This document shows positions 41,680 to 50,399 of a stretch of 64,000 nucleotides of DNA, in pieces. The notes beneath the pieces were generated by a model. The model had not been told where the DNA came from. It searched no databases and worked only from the letters and a program-made list of their open reading frames with translations. Source of the DNA: Streptomyces sp. ML-6 (lineage in GTDB: Bacteria > Actinomycetota > Actinomycetes > Streptomycetales > Streptomycetaceae). The stretch covers positions 4,049,001 to 4,113,000 of the forward strand of contig NZ_JAOTIK010000001.1 in NCBI RefSeq assembly GCF_030116705.1, in the 5' to 3' direction. Numbering within the stretch: position 1 is the stretch's first letter; the number at the start of each line of letters is the position of its first letter. The translations under genes and the position numbers were made by a program.

Positions 41680-42915
41680 TCAGGCGCGGAGGCCGTCGAA
41701 GGCGACCTCCAGGTGCCGGGGCCCGCGCAGTACGGCGTTCCGACGGTACGGGGGCGGGTCCGCCACCAGGCGGGGGTTGTCGAGCCTGCGGGCCAGCTCG
41801 GTCAGGGCGAGCTGCGCCTCCAGCCGGGCGAGGGGCGCGCCGAAGCAGTTGTGGATGCCGCTGCCGAAGCCGAGGTGCTGGTTGTCCCGGCGGTCGGGGT
41901 CGAAACGGTCGGGATCGGCGAACCGTTTCGGGTCCCGGTTGCCGGAGGCCAGCACGAGCCAGACGGCGGCGCCCCGGGGGATGGTGAGGCCGCCGATGTC
42001 GATGTCCGCGAGGGTGGTGCGCTGCGGGAGCAACTGCACGGGCGGTTCGAAGCGCAGGATTTCCTCCACGAGCGGGGCGGCCAACGCCGGGTCGGTGCGC
42101 AGCTGTTCGAGGACGTCGGGGTGGCGCAGCAGGGTGAGCATCCCGTTGGTGATGAGGTTGACCGTGGTCTCGTGACCGGCGATCAGCAGCAGGGCGGCGG
42201 TGCTGAGCACCTCCATCCGGGACATCCGCCCGTCGGTGCCGTGCTGGGTGACCAGGGCGGAGAGCATGTCGTCGCCGGGCGCCCCGCTGCGTGCGTCGAT
42301 GAGTTCGGCCAGGTACAGGCCCAGGTCGGTGCGGGCCTGCCGGGTGGCGCGTTGGCGTTCGCCGGGGTCCTGGCCGGGGTCCGGGTCGAGGCCGGCGGCG
42401 ATGGTGTCGGCCCAGGAGTGGAAGCGCGCCTCGTCCTCGCGCGGAACCCCCAGCAGCCGGCAGATCACGGTCACGGGGAAGGGGTACGAGAAGTCGTCGA
42501 CGAGGTCCACCTGCTTCCGGTCCCCGAAGTCGTCGACGAGGCCGGAGACGATGCGGGCCAGTTCGCCGCGCATGTCGTGCACGCGCCGCGGCGTTTCCGG
42601 CGGTCCGAACGGGCGCATCGCCATGCGGCGCAGCCGGTCGTGCTCGGGCGGGTCCAGCCGCAGGAAGGAGGGTGGCAGCGGTGATGCCTCCTCCTCCTGG
42701 AGCAGGGTGCCGGCGGCGCCGGGGGAGAGGTTGCGGATGTCCGAACTGATCCGCGGATCGTGCAGCAGGCCCTTGATCTCCCAGTACGTGCTGACGACGA
42801 ACAGGTCGTCGCCGTCCCGGAGCACCGGGGTCCTGCGGAGTTCGGCGTACAGCGGATAGGGGTCGGCGCGGGCGGCGGGGTCGAGGATCCGCCGCAGGAG
42901 CGTGTCTTGCGTCAT
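41680..42915 (-). CDS. Cytochrome P450 (bacterial class I)
   Basis: 411 residues. I-helix LLIAGHETTVNL (about 246-257), ExxR in EEILRFEPPVQ, heme loop FGSGIHNCFGAPLARLEAQL with Cys about 356. This is a soluble CYP105/107-like enzyme. Ferredoxin and ferredoxin reductase genes lie just upstream on the same strand, a ready electron-transfer chain. Start ATG at 42915; the 127-bp gap to the reductase gene is filled by a tandem repeat. Confidence 0.95.
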   Translation of the reverse strand: MTQDTLLRRILDPAARADPYPLYAELRRTPVLRDGDDLFVVSTYWEIKGLLHDPRISSDIRNLSPGAAGTLLQEEEASPLPPSFLRLDPPEHDRLRRMAMRPFGPPETPRRVHDMRGELARIVSGLVDDFGDRKQVDLVDDFSYPFPVTVICRLLGVPREDEARFHSWADTIAAGLDPDPGQDPGERQRATRQARTDLGLYLAELIDARSGAPGDDMLSALVTQHGTDGRMSRMEVLSTAALLLIAGHETTVNLITNGMLTLLRHPDVLEQLRTDPALAAPLVEEILRFEPPVQLLPQRTTLADIDIGGLTIPRGAAVWLVLASGNRDPKRFADPDRFDPDRRDNQHLGFGSGIHNCFGAPLARLEAQLALTELARRLDNPRLVADPPPYRRNAVLRGPRHLEVAFDGLRA

Positions 42916-42981
42916 GGTGGTCGGTCCTTGCCGGCGTCGGGGCGGGAGGCGCGCTGCACGGCCGTGCCCGGGGGAGAGGGA

Positions 42982-43063
42982 GGAGGATCGGGCCCGCGCG
43001 GACGGGGGCGGAGGGTCGGGCCTGCGCGGCCGGGGAGGAGGGTCAGGCCCGCGCGGGGGTGAA
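42982..43063. repeat. 27-28-bp tandem repeat overlapping the reductase stop
   Basis: GGAGGATCGGGCCCGCGCGG at 42982, GGAGGGTCGGGCCTGCGCGG at 43010 and GGAGGGTCAGGCCCGCGCGG at 43037. The third copy includes the stop codon of the reductase (TCA = TGA on the minus strand), so the array looks like outward duplication of that gene's 3' end. It lies between reductase and P450 genes. Confidence 0.8.
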
Positions 43064-44437
43064 CGTGATCCGCTGCTCGGTCGGCGAGTAGCCGCTGACG
43101 GTGACGGTCGGCCCGTGCGTGGGCAGCGAGGGGTCGGGGAACTCGGCCGGGACCGGCCGCAGGCCCTCGGGGCGGCTGTCCACCATGGAGTGCTCCGGCG
43201 GGAACACCGCGGCCGACTCGATCTGCCGCTGGTAGAACTCCAGCCACTTCGTCCCGTCGAAGGAGACGGCGGCGATGACCCGTCCCTGGTACCCGTACGC
43301 GCAGACGAAGCGGCGTTCCGCGAGCGACCCCTGGACGACGACGAGTTCCTCGCCCAGGGACGGGACGCCGACCGACTTGATGTTGACCCCGAACTGGGCG
43401 GACCAGAAGGCCGGGACCCACAGGTGCGGGCGGCGCTCCGAACTGCTGCTGATCATGTTGTGCGCCGCCGTCTCGGCCTGCGCGACGGCGTTGCCCCAGT
43501 GTTCGAGGGACAGGAACTGGTACCCGAAGAGCGCGTGCGGGGACCGGGCGACGTCACCGGCGACGAAGATGTCGTCGGTCACGATGCCGCGGAAGTCGAA
43601 GGCCCGGCAGCCGGCGTCGCAGGCGATCCCGCGCGGCCCGGCACCGAGTCCGGAACCGGCCAGCCACTCGGTGTTCCGCTGCGCGCCGAGCGAGACGACG
43701 GCGACGTCCGCGTCGAGGGTGGTGCCGTCCGACAGATGGGCGCGCCGCAGCCGTTCTGCCGGGTCGCCCTCCAGCGCGGTGACCGTGATTCCGCAGCGCA
43801 GGTCCACGCCGTGCTCGCGCTGGAGCTCCGCGGCCACCCGGCCGACCACGCCGCCGAGGGCCCCCACGAGAGGGGCCGCCCCGCGTTCGGCGACGGTCAC
43901 CGCGAGGCCGCGCTCGCGGCAGGCGGACGCGATCTCGGAGCCGGTGAAACCCGCGCCGATGACCAGCACCCGGCGGGGCGAGGCCGCCAGCCGCCGCTGC
44001 AACCGGGCCGCGTCGTCCCGCGTGCGCAGCACGAAGACCCCGTCCAGCGCGGCCTCGGCCTCGTGCGGCCACGGCCGGGCGTGGACGCCGGTGGCGATCA
44101 GCAGCCGGTCGTACGCCACCTCGTCGCCGTCGGCCAGCCGGACCTTCCGGGCCGCCATGTCCAGCCCGGTGGCGGCGACTCCGAGCCGCCAGTGCGCGTC
44201 GAGCGCCGTGCGCCGGGGCAGCGCGGTGCGGTCGGCGGTCGCGTGGCCCAGCAGCACCTGCTTGGAGAGCGGCGGACGGTCGTACGGTTCGTGGGGCTCG
44301 TCGCCGATCAGCGTGAGCGAACCGGTGAAGCCCTCCTTCCGCAGGGTCTCCGCGGCCCGGAGCCCGGCGAGGGAGGCCCCGACGATCACGATCCGCCCCT
44401 CGCGCCTCAGCCGTTCCAGGGCAGCGTCACCGGGCAC
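43043..44437 (-). CDS. Ferredoxin reductase (putidaredoxin/rhodocoxin reductase type)
   Basis: 464 residues from a GTG at 44437. FAD site IVIVGASLAGLRAAETLRKE, conserved YDRPPLSKQVLLG, NAD(P)H site RRVLVIGAGFTGSEIASACR and TDDIFVAGDVARSPHALFG near the second FAD contact. A C-terminal extension after residue 330 is typical of the group. It passes electrons from NADH to the ferredoxin encoded upstream, with which its start overlaps by 11 bp. Confidence 0.94.
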   Translation of the reverse strand: MPGDAALERLRREGRIVIVGASLAGLRAAETLRKEGFTGSLTLIGDEPHEPYDRPPLSKQVLLGHATADRTALPRRTALDAHWRLGVAATGLDMAARKVRLADGDEVAYDRLLIATGVHARPWPHEAEAALDGVFVLRTRDDAARLQRRLAASPRRVLVIGAGFTGSEIASACRERGLAVTVAERGAAPLVGALGGVVGRVAAELQREHGVDLRCGITVTALEGDPAERLRRAHLSDGTTLDADVAVVSLGAQRNTEWLAGSGLGAGPRGIACDAGCRAFDFRGIVTDDIFVAGDVARSPHALFGYQFLSLEHWGNAVAQAETAAHNMISSSSERRPHLWVPAFWSAQFGVNIKSVGVPSLGEELVVVQGSLAERRFVCAYGYQGRVIAAVSFDGTKWLEFYQRQIESAAVFPPEHSMVDSRPEGLRPVPAEFPDPSLPTHGPTVTVSGYSPTEQRITFTPARA

Positions 44438-44723
44438 CGGACAACCCCTCGCCCACCGGGACCGCCGACCCCGTCCCGCTCTCCCCCTCCGGAGCGTCCG
44501 GAGCGTCCGGAGCGCCCAGGTCGTCCGGGTCGTCCGGGTCGTCCACCAGGATCGCCTGTACGGGGCACGCGGCGACGGCGCGCATCACCTGGTCCCGCTG
44601 CGCCCTCTCGGCGTGCGGGTTGTACAGCAGCGACTCCTCGCCGTGCATGACGAAGACGTCGGGGGCCAGGAAGGCGCATTGCGCGTACCCCTGGCACCGG
44701 TTGAGATCGACGACAAGCCTCAT
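44427..44723 (-). CDS. [3Fe-4S]-type ferredoxin
   Basis: 98 residues from the ATG at 44723 (AAGGGACGG upstream). Cluster ligands CQGYAQC and CPVQAI give three Cys (about 10, 16, 54), a [3Fe-4S] pattern as in P450-partner ferredoxins. A C-terminal tail of about 40 residues is Asp/Pro/Glu-rich (VDDPDDPDDLGAPDAPDAPE), a repeat-like acidic extension. It is first in the ferredoxin-reductase-P450-decarboxylase run; the frame to 44819 lacks a start signal. Confidence 0.92.
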   Translation of the reverse strand: MRLVVDLNRCQGYAQCAFLAPDVFVMHGEESLLYNPHAERAQRDQVMRAVAACPVQAILVDDPDDPDDLGAPDAPDAPEGESGTGSAVPVGEGLSGAR

Positions 44724-44858
44724 CAAGGGGGCCGTCCCTTCCAGTCCAGTAGTGCTCCCGCCCAGGCTGCGAGGGCGGTACTGGACGCGCGACCACGGGC
44801 GGACCAGTGGGGTCATCACCCGATCACGCCCGGACGGCGGCCGGACGCAGGCTCCCCC

Positions 44859-45431
44859 TCAGCGCGCGAGGTCGGCCAGGTCGCGCAGCCCCTGGAGCAC
44901 CTCGGCGGCGGAGGGCGCGGACTCCGGGTCGCCGAGGCACTGGATCATCACGCCCGACATCAGCGCCAGCTGGACGCTGCCGAGGGTGCGCACGGAGGCC
45001 TCCGGCACCTCGTCCTCGGGGACGCCCCGCAGGATCGCCGCCATGCCCCGGCGGCCCTCCGTGATGCCCGCGGCGAGCGGGGCGCGCAGCTCGGGCCGGC
45101 GCCGGGCCTGCATGAACAGCTCCACCGAGGCCAGCCACAGATCGGGGTGGGCGGTGAAGTCCGCGACGAGGGACTCCCACATCCGCTCGAAGTGCCGCTT
45201 CGCGGACCCGTCGGCGTCGGGGACGAGGGCCCGCCCCATGGAGTCGCCCCACTCGTCGAGGATCTCGAACAGGGCCTGGTTGAGCAGCACTTCCCTGGAG
45301 CCGTAGTGGTAGCCGATGGCGGCCATGCTCACGCCCGCCGCGGTGGCGATGTCGCGGACGGTGGTGCGGTCGTACCCCTTTCCCCGCAGGCACTCCTTGG
45401 CGCCGACGAGCAGGGCTTCACGGTTCCCCAT
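44859..45431 (-). CDS. TetR-family regulator
   Basis: 190 residues from the ATG at 45431. The helix-turn-helix is TTVRDIATAAGVSMAAIGYHYGSR-like (residues 22-45), followed by helical ligand domain. It is divergent from the esterase gene at 45555 and lies upstream of, and on the same strand as, the ferredoxin operon (136 bp gap), so it may control either. The two 25-bp direct repeats in the intergenic stretch are its likely targets. Confidence 0.93.
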   Translation of the reverse strand: MGNREALLVGAKECLRGKGYDRTTVRDIATAAGVSMAAIGYHYGSREVLLNQALFEILDEWGDSMGRALVPDADGSAKRHFERMWESLVADFTAHPDLWLASVELFMQARRRPELRAPLAAGITEGRRGMAAILRGVPEDEVPEASVRTLGSVQLALMSGVMIQCLGDPESAPSAAEVLQGLRDLADLAR

Positions 45432-45449
45432 GCGCGGCAGAGTACCACC

Positions 45450-45546
45450 GCCTGGAACGAACGCATCAGGCGATGGCATAAGGCAATCGTCTGGCTCAGC
45501 CGCCTGAAACAAACGTATTGCGCGATCGCCCAAATCTCTCTAGCGT
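45450..45546. promoter_or_regulatory. Paired direct repeats and leaderless promoter between tetR and esterase
   Basis: A 25-bp repeat (GCCTG-x-AAC-x-AACG-x-AT ... GCGAT) occurs at 45450-45474 and 45502-45526, 52 bp apart. The plus strand has TTGCGC (45518-45523), a 17-bp spacer and TAGCGT (45541-45546), only 8 bases before the esterase ATG, so the mRNA would have little or no leader. The second repeat overlaps the -35 box, fitting repression. Confidence 0.55.
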
Positions 45547-45554
45547 GCTGCCCC

Positions 45555-47309
45555 ATGAGACACACCAGGAGCGTTTCCCAGTGGTTCGTCACCGCGCTGG
45601 CGCTCGGGGGGCTGGCATGGGGCCTGGCCGCACCCGAACCCGCGACGGCCCGGACGCCGGCCCCGGCGGGCGCCTCGAAGACGCGGGACATCGGCACCGT
45701 CGTCGACACGACGACGGGCAAGGTGCGCGGCACCGCGAGCGAGCGGCTGCGCGGTTTCCGGGGCATCCCCTACGCGGCCCCGCCGGTCGGCGAGCTGCGC
45801 TGGGCCCCGCCCCGGCCGGCCGCGCCCTGGACCGGGGTGCGCGACGCGACCTCCCCCGGCGCGCCGTGCGCCCAACCGGTGGGGCTCCCGATCGGCACGC
45901 CCGGCGAGAACGAGGACTGCCTCCACCTGAACGTCACCGCGCCCGCCCGCACCGACGGCAAGCGGCCGGTGATCGTCTGGATCCACGGCGGCAGCCTGAT
46001 GTACGGCAGCGGGGACATGTACGGGCCCGACCGGCTGGCCGCCGAGGGCGCGGTCGTCGTCTCGGTGAACTACCGGCTGGGGGTGATGGGGTTCCTGAGC
46101 GGCACCACCGTCGAGGGAGCCGACGGCCTCGGCCTGGAGGACCAGCAGGCGGCGCTGCGCTGGGTCCGTGCCAACGCCGCCGCCTTCGGCGGTGACGCGC
46201 GCAACGTCACGATCATGGGCGAGTCCGGCGGCGGCTACAGCGTCTGCGACCACCTCGCCTCGCCCCGTTCGGCCGGACTCTTCGACCGGGCCGTCGTACA
46301 GAGCGCACCGTGCGCCACCGGCGGTACCCGGACCCGGGCCGAGGCGGAGGCCGACGCCCGACGGATCGTCACGGCACTCGGCTGTGACAAGAGCAAGAAC
46401 AAGAGCAAGAGCAAGAACAAGAGCAAGAGCAAGAGCAAGAACAAGAGCAAGAACAAGAACAAGAACAAGAACAAGAACAACGCCCACAGCAGAAGCACGA
46501 CCAAGAACACGACCACGACCAAGACCGCGAACACGACCAAGACCGCAAGCACAGTCAAGAACGCGAACACAGCCAAGGAAACGGAAGCCTGCCTGCGTCG
46601 GGCGTCCGCGGCCGATCTGCTGAAGGCGTACGGCCCGTTCAACGAGCCCCGTCCGGTGGCCGGCACGGAACTGATGCCGCTGTCCCCCGCGGAGGCGCTG
46701 CGCACCGGCCGGTTCAACCGGGTGCCCGTGCTCGTCGGCGTCAACCACGACGAGGAACGCGGCAGCGTGCTCGGCCGGGAACTGGCACCGGGGGGCGCGC
46801 CCATGGAGCCGGAGGAGTACGAACCCGCCGTCCGGCAGGCGTTCGGCGACCGGGCCGACGACGTACTGGGGCGCTACCCGCTCTCCCGCTTCGCCTCGGC
46901 CGGCGAGGCCCTCGCCACGGCCATGACCGACGCGTCGTGGTCGGTGCCCACGCTGGACACCGCCCGGCTGCTGTCGAGGTGGACCCCGACCCGGATGTAC
47001 GAGTTCGGCGAACGCGACACCCCCTGGTTCAGGGGCTACCCGGCGCCGAGCTTCGAGCAGCGGGCCCAGCACATGTCCGAACTGGCCTACCTCTTCGACC
47101 TGGACCTGTTCCAGGACGTGAAGCCGGAGCAGGCCGGGTTCCGCGACCGGATGGTCCGCACCTGGGTGGAGTTCGCGGCCTCGGGCCGTACGGACTGGCC
47201 CGCCTTCCGGGGCACGGACGGACACGTGCAGACGCTGTCCTCCGACACCTGGGGCCGCGCGGACTTCGTACGCGACCACCACTACCGGTTCTGGAAGCGG
47301 CACCGCTGA
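45555..47309 (+). CDS. Secreted carboxylesterase with Lys-rich insert
   Basis: 584 residues. Signal peptide (WFVTALALGGLAWGLAAPEP), then the type-B carboxylesterase core: GIPYAAPPVGELRWAPP, EDCLHLNV, oxyanion IHGGSLMYGSG, nucleophile GESGGGYS (Ser about 224), a later Glu and His. An insert at residues 279-341 is almost entirely (K-[SN])n and T/K runs from a coding microsatellite. The insert lies after the strand carrying the nucleophile, so the fold may tolerate it as a surface loop. Substrate unknown. Confidence 0.88.
   Translation: MRHTRSVSQWFVTALALGGLAWGLAAPEPATARTPAPAGASKTRDIGTVVDTTTGKVRGTASERLRGFRGIPYAAPPVGELRWAPPRPAAPWTGVRDATSPGAPCAQPVGLPIGTPGENEDCLHLNVTAPARTDGKRPVIVWIHGGSLMYGSGDMYGPDRLAAEGAVVVSVNYRLGVMGFLSGTTVEGADGLGLEDQQAALRWVRANAAAFGGDARNVTIMGESGGGYSVCDHLASPRSAGLFDRAVVQSAPCATGGTRTRAEAEADARRIVTALGCDKSKNKSKSKNKSKSKSKNKSKNKNKNKNKNNAHSRSTTKNTTTTKTANTTKTASTVKNANTAKETEACLRRASAADLLKAYGPFNEPRPVAGTELMPLSPAEALRTGRFNRVPVLVGVNHDEERGSVLGRELAPGGAPMEPEEYEPAVRQAFGDRADDVLGRYPLSRFASAGEALATAMTDASWSVPTLDTARLLSRWTPTRMYEFGERDTPWFRGYPAPSFEQRAQHMSELAYLFDLDLFQDVKPEQAGFRDRMVRTWVEFAASGRTDWPAFRGTDGHVQTLSSDTWGRADFVRDHHYRFWKRHR
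46389..46577 (+). repeat. AAGAGC/AAGAAC microsatellite inside the esterase gene
   Basis: 46389-46480 is an uninterrupted alternation of the hexamers AAGAGC and AAGAAC (all AAG-AGC or AAG-AAC codons), decaying into ACCAAG-type units to about 46577. It adds about 60 Lys/Ser/Asn/Thr codons in frame. The sequence is strikingly A-rich for this genome. Confidence 0.95.
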
Positions 47310-47342
47310 CCGGGGAGCCGCCCGGGGAGCCCGCCGCACGGC

Positions 47343-48581
47343 TCAGCCGGCCCATCGTCCGGAGAGGAAGGTGACGGCGAAGACCGTCATCAGGGGGGCC
47401 ACGACGGCGAGGTAGGCGGTCCTGACGCGCGGGCTGCGCAGGCTCCAGGCGGCGAGCCCGGCCCACAGGGGCCACCACAGCAGGGTCGCGCGGGGTATGG
47501 AGGTGTACCAGTAGGACGTGCCCAGCGCCCACAGGCTGACCGCGATGTACGCCGCCTCCGCCCAGCGCCGCCGCCGCAGCAGCACCCCGCACAGCACCAG
47601 GCCGACGACCATGGCGAGGAGTTCGGCCTGGGACATCAGGGCGTAGCCGGTGCTCTGGGAGTGGCCGAAGGCGACGCGCCAGGTGTTCTTCCACGCCTCC
47701 CAGGGGGCGTGGAAGTCGCGGTACCAGCCGCGTTCCTCGGCGTGCTTCCAGGCCATCCAGTCACCGGTGTGCGTCTGGAGGTACCAGCTGTGGAGCAGGG
47801 GCGGCAGGGCGGGCAGCGCCAGCCAGGGCAGGCGGCGCCAGTGGGCGGGGGTGCGGGCGGTCACCAGGAAGTGGACCGCCAGGGCCCCGGCGAGGAAGAG
47901 CCCGCTGACCCGGACCGTGGTGGCCAGGCCCGTGAGGAGGGCCGCCGACGGCCAGTCGAGGCGCTGGGCGGCCAGCCACGCGGGCAGGGCGAACGCGAGG
48001 AAGAGCGCCTCGGTGTAACCGGCGGCGAGGAAGACCGCGGCCGGGGACAGCAGGAAGAACAGCACCGCTCGCGGCCCCGCCCCCTCCTGCGGCAGGTACA
48101 GCCGGGCGATCCGGGCCAGGGCCAGTACGGCGACGCCCCCGGCGACGAACGAGATCAGCGCCCCGGCGGCCGGCCAGCTCGGGACGACGGTGTGGACCGC
48201 CCGCAGCAGGAACGGGAAGCCGGGGAAGAACGCCTCCCTGTTGTCCCAGTCCGGCGTCCAGGGACCGGTCCCGTCCGGGAAGTAGCCGGACTGGGCTATG
48301 TGCAGGTAGTGCCACCAGTCCCACCGCTGCCACGAGGAGAAGAACGAACCGGCGTGGCGGGCCTTCCCGTCGTCGGGGAACAGCCACCGGGTGCAGTACG
48401 CGAGGGTCCAGATGCCCAGCCGGGTCAGCAGGTACAGCCACAGCACCTCCCGATCGGCGGCCCCGATCCGCAACCCCGGCAACCGCACTCGCGACCACAA
48501 CCGTGACCGCACTCGCGACCGTGACGGCAACGACACGGACGACGGACGTTCGTGCTGCCGTTGCGGGGTCAGAAGGCTCAC
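47343..48581 (-). CDS. PIG-V-like mannosyltransferase membrane protein
   Basis: 412 residues from a GTG at 48581 (AGGAG seven bases upstream). About ten transmembrane helices; conserved loops SWQRWDWWHYLHIAQSGYF (catalytic-acid-type Asp after the first helix) and EAFFPGFPFLLRAVH, then YTEALFLAFALPAWLAA. These match actinobacterial dolichyl/polyprenyl-phosphate-mannose-dependent GT-C enzymes related to PIG-V. It is expected to mannosylate an envelope glycan or protein. The N-terminal 40 residues are Arg/Ser-rich. Confidence 0.88.
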   Translation of the reverse strand: MSLLTPQRQHERPSSVSLPSRSRVRSRLWSRVRLPGLRIGAADREVLWLYLLTRLGIWTLAYCTRWLFPDDGKARHAGSFFSSWQRWDWWHYLHIAQSGYFPDGTGPWTPDWDNREAFFPGFPFLLRAVHTVVPSWPAAGALISFVAGGVAVLALARIARLYLPQEGAGPRAVLFFLLSPAAVFLAAGYTEALFLAFALPAWLAAQRLDWPSAALLTGLATTVRVSGLFLAGALAVHFLVTARTPAHWRRLPWLALPALPPLLHSWYLQTHTGDWMAWKHAEERGWYRDFHAPWEAWKNTWRVAFGHSQSTGYALMSQAELLAMVVGLVLCGVLLRRRRWAEAAYIAVSLWALGTSYWYTSIPRATLLWWPLWAGLAAWSLRSPRVRTAYLAVVAPLMTVFAVTFLSGRWAG

Positions 48582-48658
48582 TGCACATCTCCTGGGTTGT
48601 TCTCACGAGTGCCGAACAGCCCGGACGGCCCGGCGGACCGTCCGGCAGGGGCGCGGGA

Positions 48659-49099
48659 TCAGGGCGGCGGCAAGGTGGCGCTCAGGGTGGGGGAGGCCGG
48701 CGTTTCCGGCGGAGTCAGGGGGTGCGCGCCCGGCGCGTTCGACGGGTGCCCGCCGGAGGAGGGCGTGTACGACGGCGGAAGGGTGGTCTGCGGCGAGACG
48801 GGCGAGGACGTCGAGGGCGAGGGCTTCGTGGGGGAGAGCGAGGGCGAGGGCGAGGGAGCGGGGGACGGGGTGATGGCCGGCACGGTGGTGCCCGGGCTGT
48901 CGGGCAGCAGCGAGACCACGGCCGCACTCGCACCGGAGAAGACCAGACAGGCCCCGACGGCCAGCGCGACCATCCGGCGCCGGTGAGCACGCGCGCCGCG
49001 CTCGGTGATGTACGACGGCGGAGCGGAACGGGCACGGGCCTGCCCGGTGGCCGCGGCCTCCTTGAACAAGGAACTCAGCGGGTCGTGGGACTCAGGCAC
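48659..49099 (-). CDS. Single-pass membrane protein, probable sigma partner
   Basis: 146 residues. A cytoplasmic lead (ESHDPLSSLFKEAAATGQAR), a transmembrane helix (MVALAVGACLVFSGASAAVV) and a Pro/Ser/Thr-rich extracytoplasmic tail (SPSPSLSPTKPSPST). It overlaps the ECF sigma gene by 8 bp and may act as its anti-sigma factor, but no zinc-binding anti-sigma motif is seen. Confidence 0.75.
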   Translation of the reverse strand: MPESHDPLSSLFKEAAATGQARARSAPPSYITERGARAHRRRMVALAVGACLVFSGASAAVVSLLPDSPGTTVPAITPSPAPSPSPSLSPTKPSPSTSSPVSPQTTLPPSYTPSSGGHPSNAPGAHPLTPPETPASPTLSATLPPP

Positions 49100-49589
49100 G
49101 GGGCCCCTCCTCGGTGCGCGGATCCTGCAGACGGTGCGAGAGCGTGGCCCGGCCCCGGGCCAGATGCGTCTTGACGGTGCTGGCCGACAGACCGGTCTCG
49201 GCGGCGATCTGTTCGACGGTCAGATCACAGCCGTAGTGCAGGGCCAACGTGCGGCGCTGCTTGGGCGGCAGCTCCCGCAACGCCTCCACCAGGGCCACCG
49301 ACTCCGTGCCGGGTGCCTCCGCATGTGGAGGCACCCCACTGCGCCGCCAGGCGTCCGCGGCCCGCCGCCGCCCCCGCCACCGGCTCACCGCCAGCCGCCA
49401 CGCGACCGTGCGGATCCACGCCTCGGGCTGCCCGTCACGATCGAGCTGACGCCGCCGGCTCCACCCCTTGACGAAGGCCTCCTGCACCACGTCCTGCGCC
49501 TCGTGCTGGTCGCCGAGCATCACAAACAGCTGCCCGGTCAGCCGGGCCGCCGTCTGCGCGTAGAACTCTTCGAACTCCTCGACGGTCAA
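49092..49589 (-). CDS. ECF sigma factor, SigE family
   Basis: 165 residues from a TTG at 49589 (AGGAG seven bases upstream; a longer frame starts at 49637). Region 2: FEEFYAQTAARLTGQLFVML, GDQHEAQDVVQEAFVKGW; region 4: LRELPPKQRRTLALHYGCDL and TVEQIAAETGLSASTVKTHL. It resembles the actinobacterial SigE-family (SigM-like) ECFs that sit beside a membrane protein. Start codon uncertain. Confidence 0.9.
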   Translation of the reverse strand: MTVEEFEEFYAQTAARLTGQLFVMLGDQHEAQDVVQEAFVKGWSRRRQLDRDGQPEAWIRTVAWRLAVSRWRGRRRAADAWRRSGVPPHAEAPGTESVALVEALRELPPKQRRTLALHYGCDLTVEQIAAETGLSASTVKTHLARGRATLSHRLQDPRTEEGPRA

Positions 49590-49723
49590 CAAACAACTCC
49601 TGGCTCTCCTCGGTCTCACCCGGAATACGCCCGGCACCCCTCATCCGGACGACACGAAACCCGAAGAAATCGGGTGACGGTGATCACACGACCCTGCACC
49701 CTGGGGTGCGTCGGTGTCTCTGA

Positions 49724-50345
49724 TCACCGGTATCCGGACGTTTGGCAGAAAAGAAGTGATGAGCCTCTTGACCGGTAGGAAAATGGGAGGAAAACTGTCA
49801 ATACACCAGAAAACCAGAGCGAGCCGCCCCATCGACGGAGACGTCCGTCGATCCGCGTGACCCACTCGTCGGCTCTGGCCAGGCCCCCGGCAGCTCCTCC
49901 GGATTCCGGAGCTTTCAGCGACGGTTGAAAGTTTTGGTACCGGGACGGACTGCTGGGGACTGCATATGTGTACACACGAATGCGCTGGTCGCGCGCCCCT
50001 GGCGTTCTTGTCGACCCGACGCACCTCCGGGCGCCCTTCGCCCGGGGCGGTTCGGTGCCGTTGATCCGACGCAGCACCTCGTCGCCCTGCGTGACTCCCA
50101 CGTCGCTGAGCACCCGCGCCATGTGGGCGCCGGCGAAGTTTGGCGCCGACGAATTCCCGGTCCTCCGGTGCGAGCGACTGGAGCGCCGCCGCGAGGGCGT
50201 GTTCCCGGTCTTTCCGGCCGGAGAGCAGCCCGGTGTACCCGCCGAGCACGACGTCCTCGTGGACGCGCTGCGAGATGATCGCCGCCAGGTGGGTCACCTG
50301 TTCGCTCGCCGCGATCAGGACGACCTTGACCGGGCGGGAGTCCAG
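49724..50345 (-). pseudogene. Broken reading frame of unknown family
   Basis: Coding-like sequence in two frames joined near 50139: THLAAIISQRVHEDVVLGGY ... APEDREFVGAK in one, then FAGAHMARVLSDVG ... GDEVLRRINGTEPPRAKGA in the next. Upstream it continues as NDTHQLLDSRPVKVVLIAAS. A single-base change (AAACTTC versus AAGTTC) would restore one frame. I do not recognise the family. The 49590-49723 stretch between it and the sigma gene is empty apart from the sigma leader. Confidence 0.5.
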
Positions 50346-50399
50346 CAGCTGGTGGGTGTCGTTGCGGGCGGTGCCGTTGCCTCGGTGTCCGGCTGCGCT

